This document shows positions 52,330 through 55,048 of a DNA stretch of 55,048 bases, piece by piece (positions within the stretch are counted from its first letter, which is position 1; each line of letters begins with the position of its first letter). The translations under genes and the position numbers were made by a program. The notes under the pieces are model-generated. The model searched no databases, was not told where the DNA came from, and saw only the letters and a program-made list of their open reading frames with translations. The stretch comes from Fragilaria crotonensis. Its lineage: Eukaryota > Bacillariophyta > Fragilariophyceae > Fragilariales > Fragilariaceae. The DNA lies in the NCBI GenBank assembly GCA_022925895.1, contig JAKSYS010000411.1, positions 1 to 55,048 of the forward strand, given 5' to 3'.

Positions 52330-55048
52330 ATCGCAGCAAGTGGTCGTATGCAATAGTGTCTATCGGCTGCAGGAATTTTTTCCGTACTTGCATGCATCTC
52401 TCGAATCTCTGCGATTTCGGAATCTCGGACGAGTTGCAATTCTGCCTCATTTGATTGGTGCAGGATGTTGTTTCGAGCTTTCCATAAACATTGGGCGGTT
52501 TGATTAACATGGGTCAGTATGGTTCGGAGAGTCTGAATCCCCTTCCCGTCTTGAGTCATTATATCGTTTCCATATGGGTCCGTCTCCGCGATGGCTCGCC
52601 ACTCGACGCTCAAATAACCTTTCAGTGCGTTGTGCCAACCAATCTTTTCCTGATCATTGAAAGCGGTGCGAATGAGGTCCCACATTTTTGTAGGAAAGCC
52701 GGAAAGATCGGGTGCATATGTGTGACCGTCGAGCCATGCCATAATCCCATTCCTCAGTAGTGGGAACACTGGATGAAACTCTGTCGGAGTCAAACTCTTT
52801 GCCAGATCCTTTAAAATCGTAGCCCTGTCCGGGTTATGAACGCATTGAAGCACGTGTTGCCATGATTCGCCATGTGCCCTACAGCATGGGCACATTGAGA
52901 TTATCGTCTTTGATGTTCGCAGTTTGAAATCGTTTATTCCCTGTGTGCCATTGCTCGAAAACAAACTTCGTGTGAGCAGTCTGTGCTCTGTGGGACAGTC
53001 GATTGTGGAACGCTCCGAATACCTCAATGTCAATTCTGTCCCATACTTGTTGTCCACTTTGTCGCGACTGTATGTACTGCCGAAGATGATATCCATTAAT
53101 GTGATATCGTAAAGACGCCTCTTCTTGACCGACTACTCGAACGCCGTTGATGACAATGGATACACGTGCTTCAGATGGTCAGTGTGTTCGACCGATTGTC
53201 GTTGAGTCTTCTGACCACGATACCACGAGGCTAAACTGTCTGCATGATTGTTCCACTTTATGTCTCGACGTTACCTCTTCCTGCTGTCGAAGCCTGGTGT
53301 CCCTTCACCCATACTGATTTTATTCGCCGGCGTATTGCTGTGGTCTCTGCCTGAATGATGCCGAGATAATCTGCGTTGCTCGGCTGTCGTTGTTTGATCT
53401 GAGATGTTGACTGGAATGCCTCCGTACCTTGGCGATCGCACCTTTACTGTCTGTGAGCCAGCGAAACTTGCATTTGTGACGTTTGCCCCATAACGAAGTT
53501 AGGAGAGGAATAATAATGAAGCAGCATATCCACCGAGTTCGCATCGGGTAGAGTTTGACGTGTCGAACGACCCATCAACTGGTCCCGCTCCTTCGACCAG
53601 AATCTCATCACGGCGTCGTCACTAACCATCCAAACGTCCTTGACGTCCTTTCAGGCCACCATCGGAAGCTATTGTTAACGTCTGTTTCGTTTGACATGCC
53701 TCCCACAACCGATCGGATGATGTCAATTGCCAAACATGCGACAGAAGGCGACGACGATGTCGAGGTAGCTGTTTGATTGCCTGGGAGATAGTTGATCCTG
53801 TTATTGTTGACGTTGTTGGTGAAGACACATTTTCGGCGCCATGACGACGGATCTTGTGTCCAGGATTCTTTCAGAAGCGGTCATATCTCAAAAATTGCGA
53901 GATATATATCTACGCCATATGCGTTCATTGATGCCCCAGGACCGGTTGCCTTGGCCATGACTCATCCTCATGGAAATCCGAAGGTCGCCGAACCTCAGTG
54001 CCCATGTTGCTATTTTGGTGTCATCCGATCGATCCACTAAATCCAACAATGTGATTGACTGCAGATGAAGCCGAACCAGGTTGATGTCCTTTTGCTGTCA
54101 GTATATCCCTTGAGTCGATTCAGGTCCATTATGTATTGGTCGCTTGAACCTCTGAGACGGAGATGATATGGATCTGTCACCGTGATTTGAATGTTATGAT
54201 TCGACATGAACTGCCGCATTGATAGAATCCATGTCGGTGTGAGATAGGGATGTGAACTGTTGGTTCCTCAATAGATTGACCGGAGTCCAGCCTCTAGTTG
54301 TGATGCTGAACGGGTTTGGCTCTAGTCTTGTCGAGATCAGGCGATGACAACCCAATAATTAGTATTTATTATAATAGTTGTGATGCCTGAATTTGGAGCA
54401 AAGGCTGACCCGACGTTGGTATGCCGTATACTTCAATCGAAATATTTGATCATTTTGATGCCAGCATTCCGTGCGAAGGTCCATCAGATTTAAGCCTCCA
54501 TGGATGTGGGTCCGTATCTGATAGCAGTCGCCATTTTGCTGGAAAAAACCCAAGCGCTTGAACAATGGTAGGAATAATCTTAGACTGCGCATTCCAATTC
54601 CTCCTCATCGATCGCCAGTGCGGGAGTGAATATTTCATTGCTGGTGAGTAAACAGACCTGTGAAACACCTTGATGTCTTTCTGCGTCAATCAGGGATCTT
54701 AGATGACTTGATTGATCCGCCTTTTTCTTCATTACCATAATATGATCGGAGAAATCTCTAATGGGGTTTGGAAACACACCCAGGATACGTGCTGATTTAT
54801 GCAACGGCTGTCGTCGTATCGCAACCCTGTTGTGTATGTTCGACCCTTGAAACAGTCAATTTGCGGATCATGGGGATCTGACCTCCCGAAGATGGTCGTC
54901 CTTGGCGCCAATCCCAAAACATGATGTACCAGGAACACTTGTTTTAAATTCAAGGAACCAGGTTTTGTACAACTTTTTCCAGTGATGCGATAAGTTCGGT
55001 CATGGATAATCTTCAGTGTCTGTCAATCAATGGCAGTATCGTCGACAA
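52330..55048 (-). pseudogene. Family 1 ORF2 3' half, inverted (element 6), runs off the window
   Basis: Read on the minus strand from the window end: RT from the FVDD motif (partial at 55048), ALAIDEEELEC, LMDLRTE, ASDGGLKGRQG, the RNase H Glu (STRCELGGY), TDSKGAIAKV, then a clean frame 53096-52314. That last frame holds the finger CPCCRAHGESWQHVLQC and the C-terminal EWRAIAETDPYG..RHYC. From 53549 to 55048 it mirrors 46419-47958 with many one-base deletions. The 3' UTR and tail are absent; sequence passes straight into element 5 at about 52327. Confidence 0.7.
53549..55048 (-). repeat. Right arm of a large inverted repeat (mirror of 46419-47958)
   Basis: The arms are about 1540 and 1500 bp, separated by 5.6 kb. 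Both include the nested 70-bp insertion with its 17-bp duplication (here 54295-54391), so they derive from one copy after that insertion. The right arm has numerous small deletions (for example tgctgaacggg for tgcctgaacaggg). It still continues into the RNase H Glu region where the left arm switches family. Confidence 0.75.

Overview
The window looks like nuclear DNA of a pennate diatom. The main evidence is a silicon transporter gene on the minus strand (33440-34859) with EGGQ, GRQ and CMLD motifs. Also consistent are two small secreted Lys/Pro-rich repeat proteins with RXL motifs like those of biosilica precursors, a class C-type seven-helix receptor and short intergenic spaces. No bacterial, organellar, CRISPR or rRNA features were seen.

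Layout. 1-6.3 kb holds host genes: an ankyrin-repeat protein, a magnesium-dependent (HAD) phosphatase, and a minus-strand receptor with an extracellular binding domain and 7TM. 6.79-8.03 kb is a non-coding TIR element with GGGGTTAATTAACCCC palindromes. 8.4-15.2 kb is a duplicated locus carrying two copies (A and B) of a secreted RXL-repeat protein gene. A Tc1/mariner-like transposon (10.87-14.45 kb, TA duplication) has inserted about 120 bp upstream of copy B. 15.2-24.1 kb is a long non-LTR retrotransposon (family 1: ORF1, then endonuclease-RT-RNase H-zinc finger), abutting the remnant of a second Tc1/mariner copy (24.1-25.6 kb). 26.2-27.1 kb is a secreted Cys-rich/mucin-like gene (minus). 27.8-30.9 kb is a 5'-truncated family 1 copy (minus). 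32.41-33.04 kb is a TA-flanked MITE. 33.4-34.9 kb is the silicon transporter. 35.18-43.99 kb is a full-length family 2 non-LTR element bounded by a perfect 17-bp target-site duplication. 44.5-45.4 kb is an inverted-repeat-flanked relic. 45.4 kb to the end is a nest of broken retroelements: a family 1/family 2 chimera, a family 1 5' half, and an inverted family 1 3' half that mirrors the chimera and runs off the window.

Main structural points. ORF1 and ORF2 are joined by a four-base ATGA stop/start overlap in three non-LTR copies from two families (18277, 37638, 50105), pointing to termination-reinitiation. The two Tc1/mariner copies keep a hairpin just upstream of the transposase start while the arm sequences differ. 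A 70-bp retrotransposed 3' tail with its own 17-bp duplication sits inside a retroelement, and the inverted copy near the window end has it too.

Caveat. Almost every long gene, including the silicon transporter and the receptor, is interrupted only by isolated one-base shifts, often in homopolymers. The last 1.5 kb is much noisier than its mirror copy. Residual long-read indels are therefore a serious alternative to pseudogenisation, and frameshift statements should be read that way.
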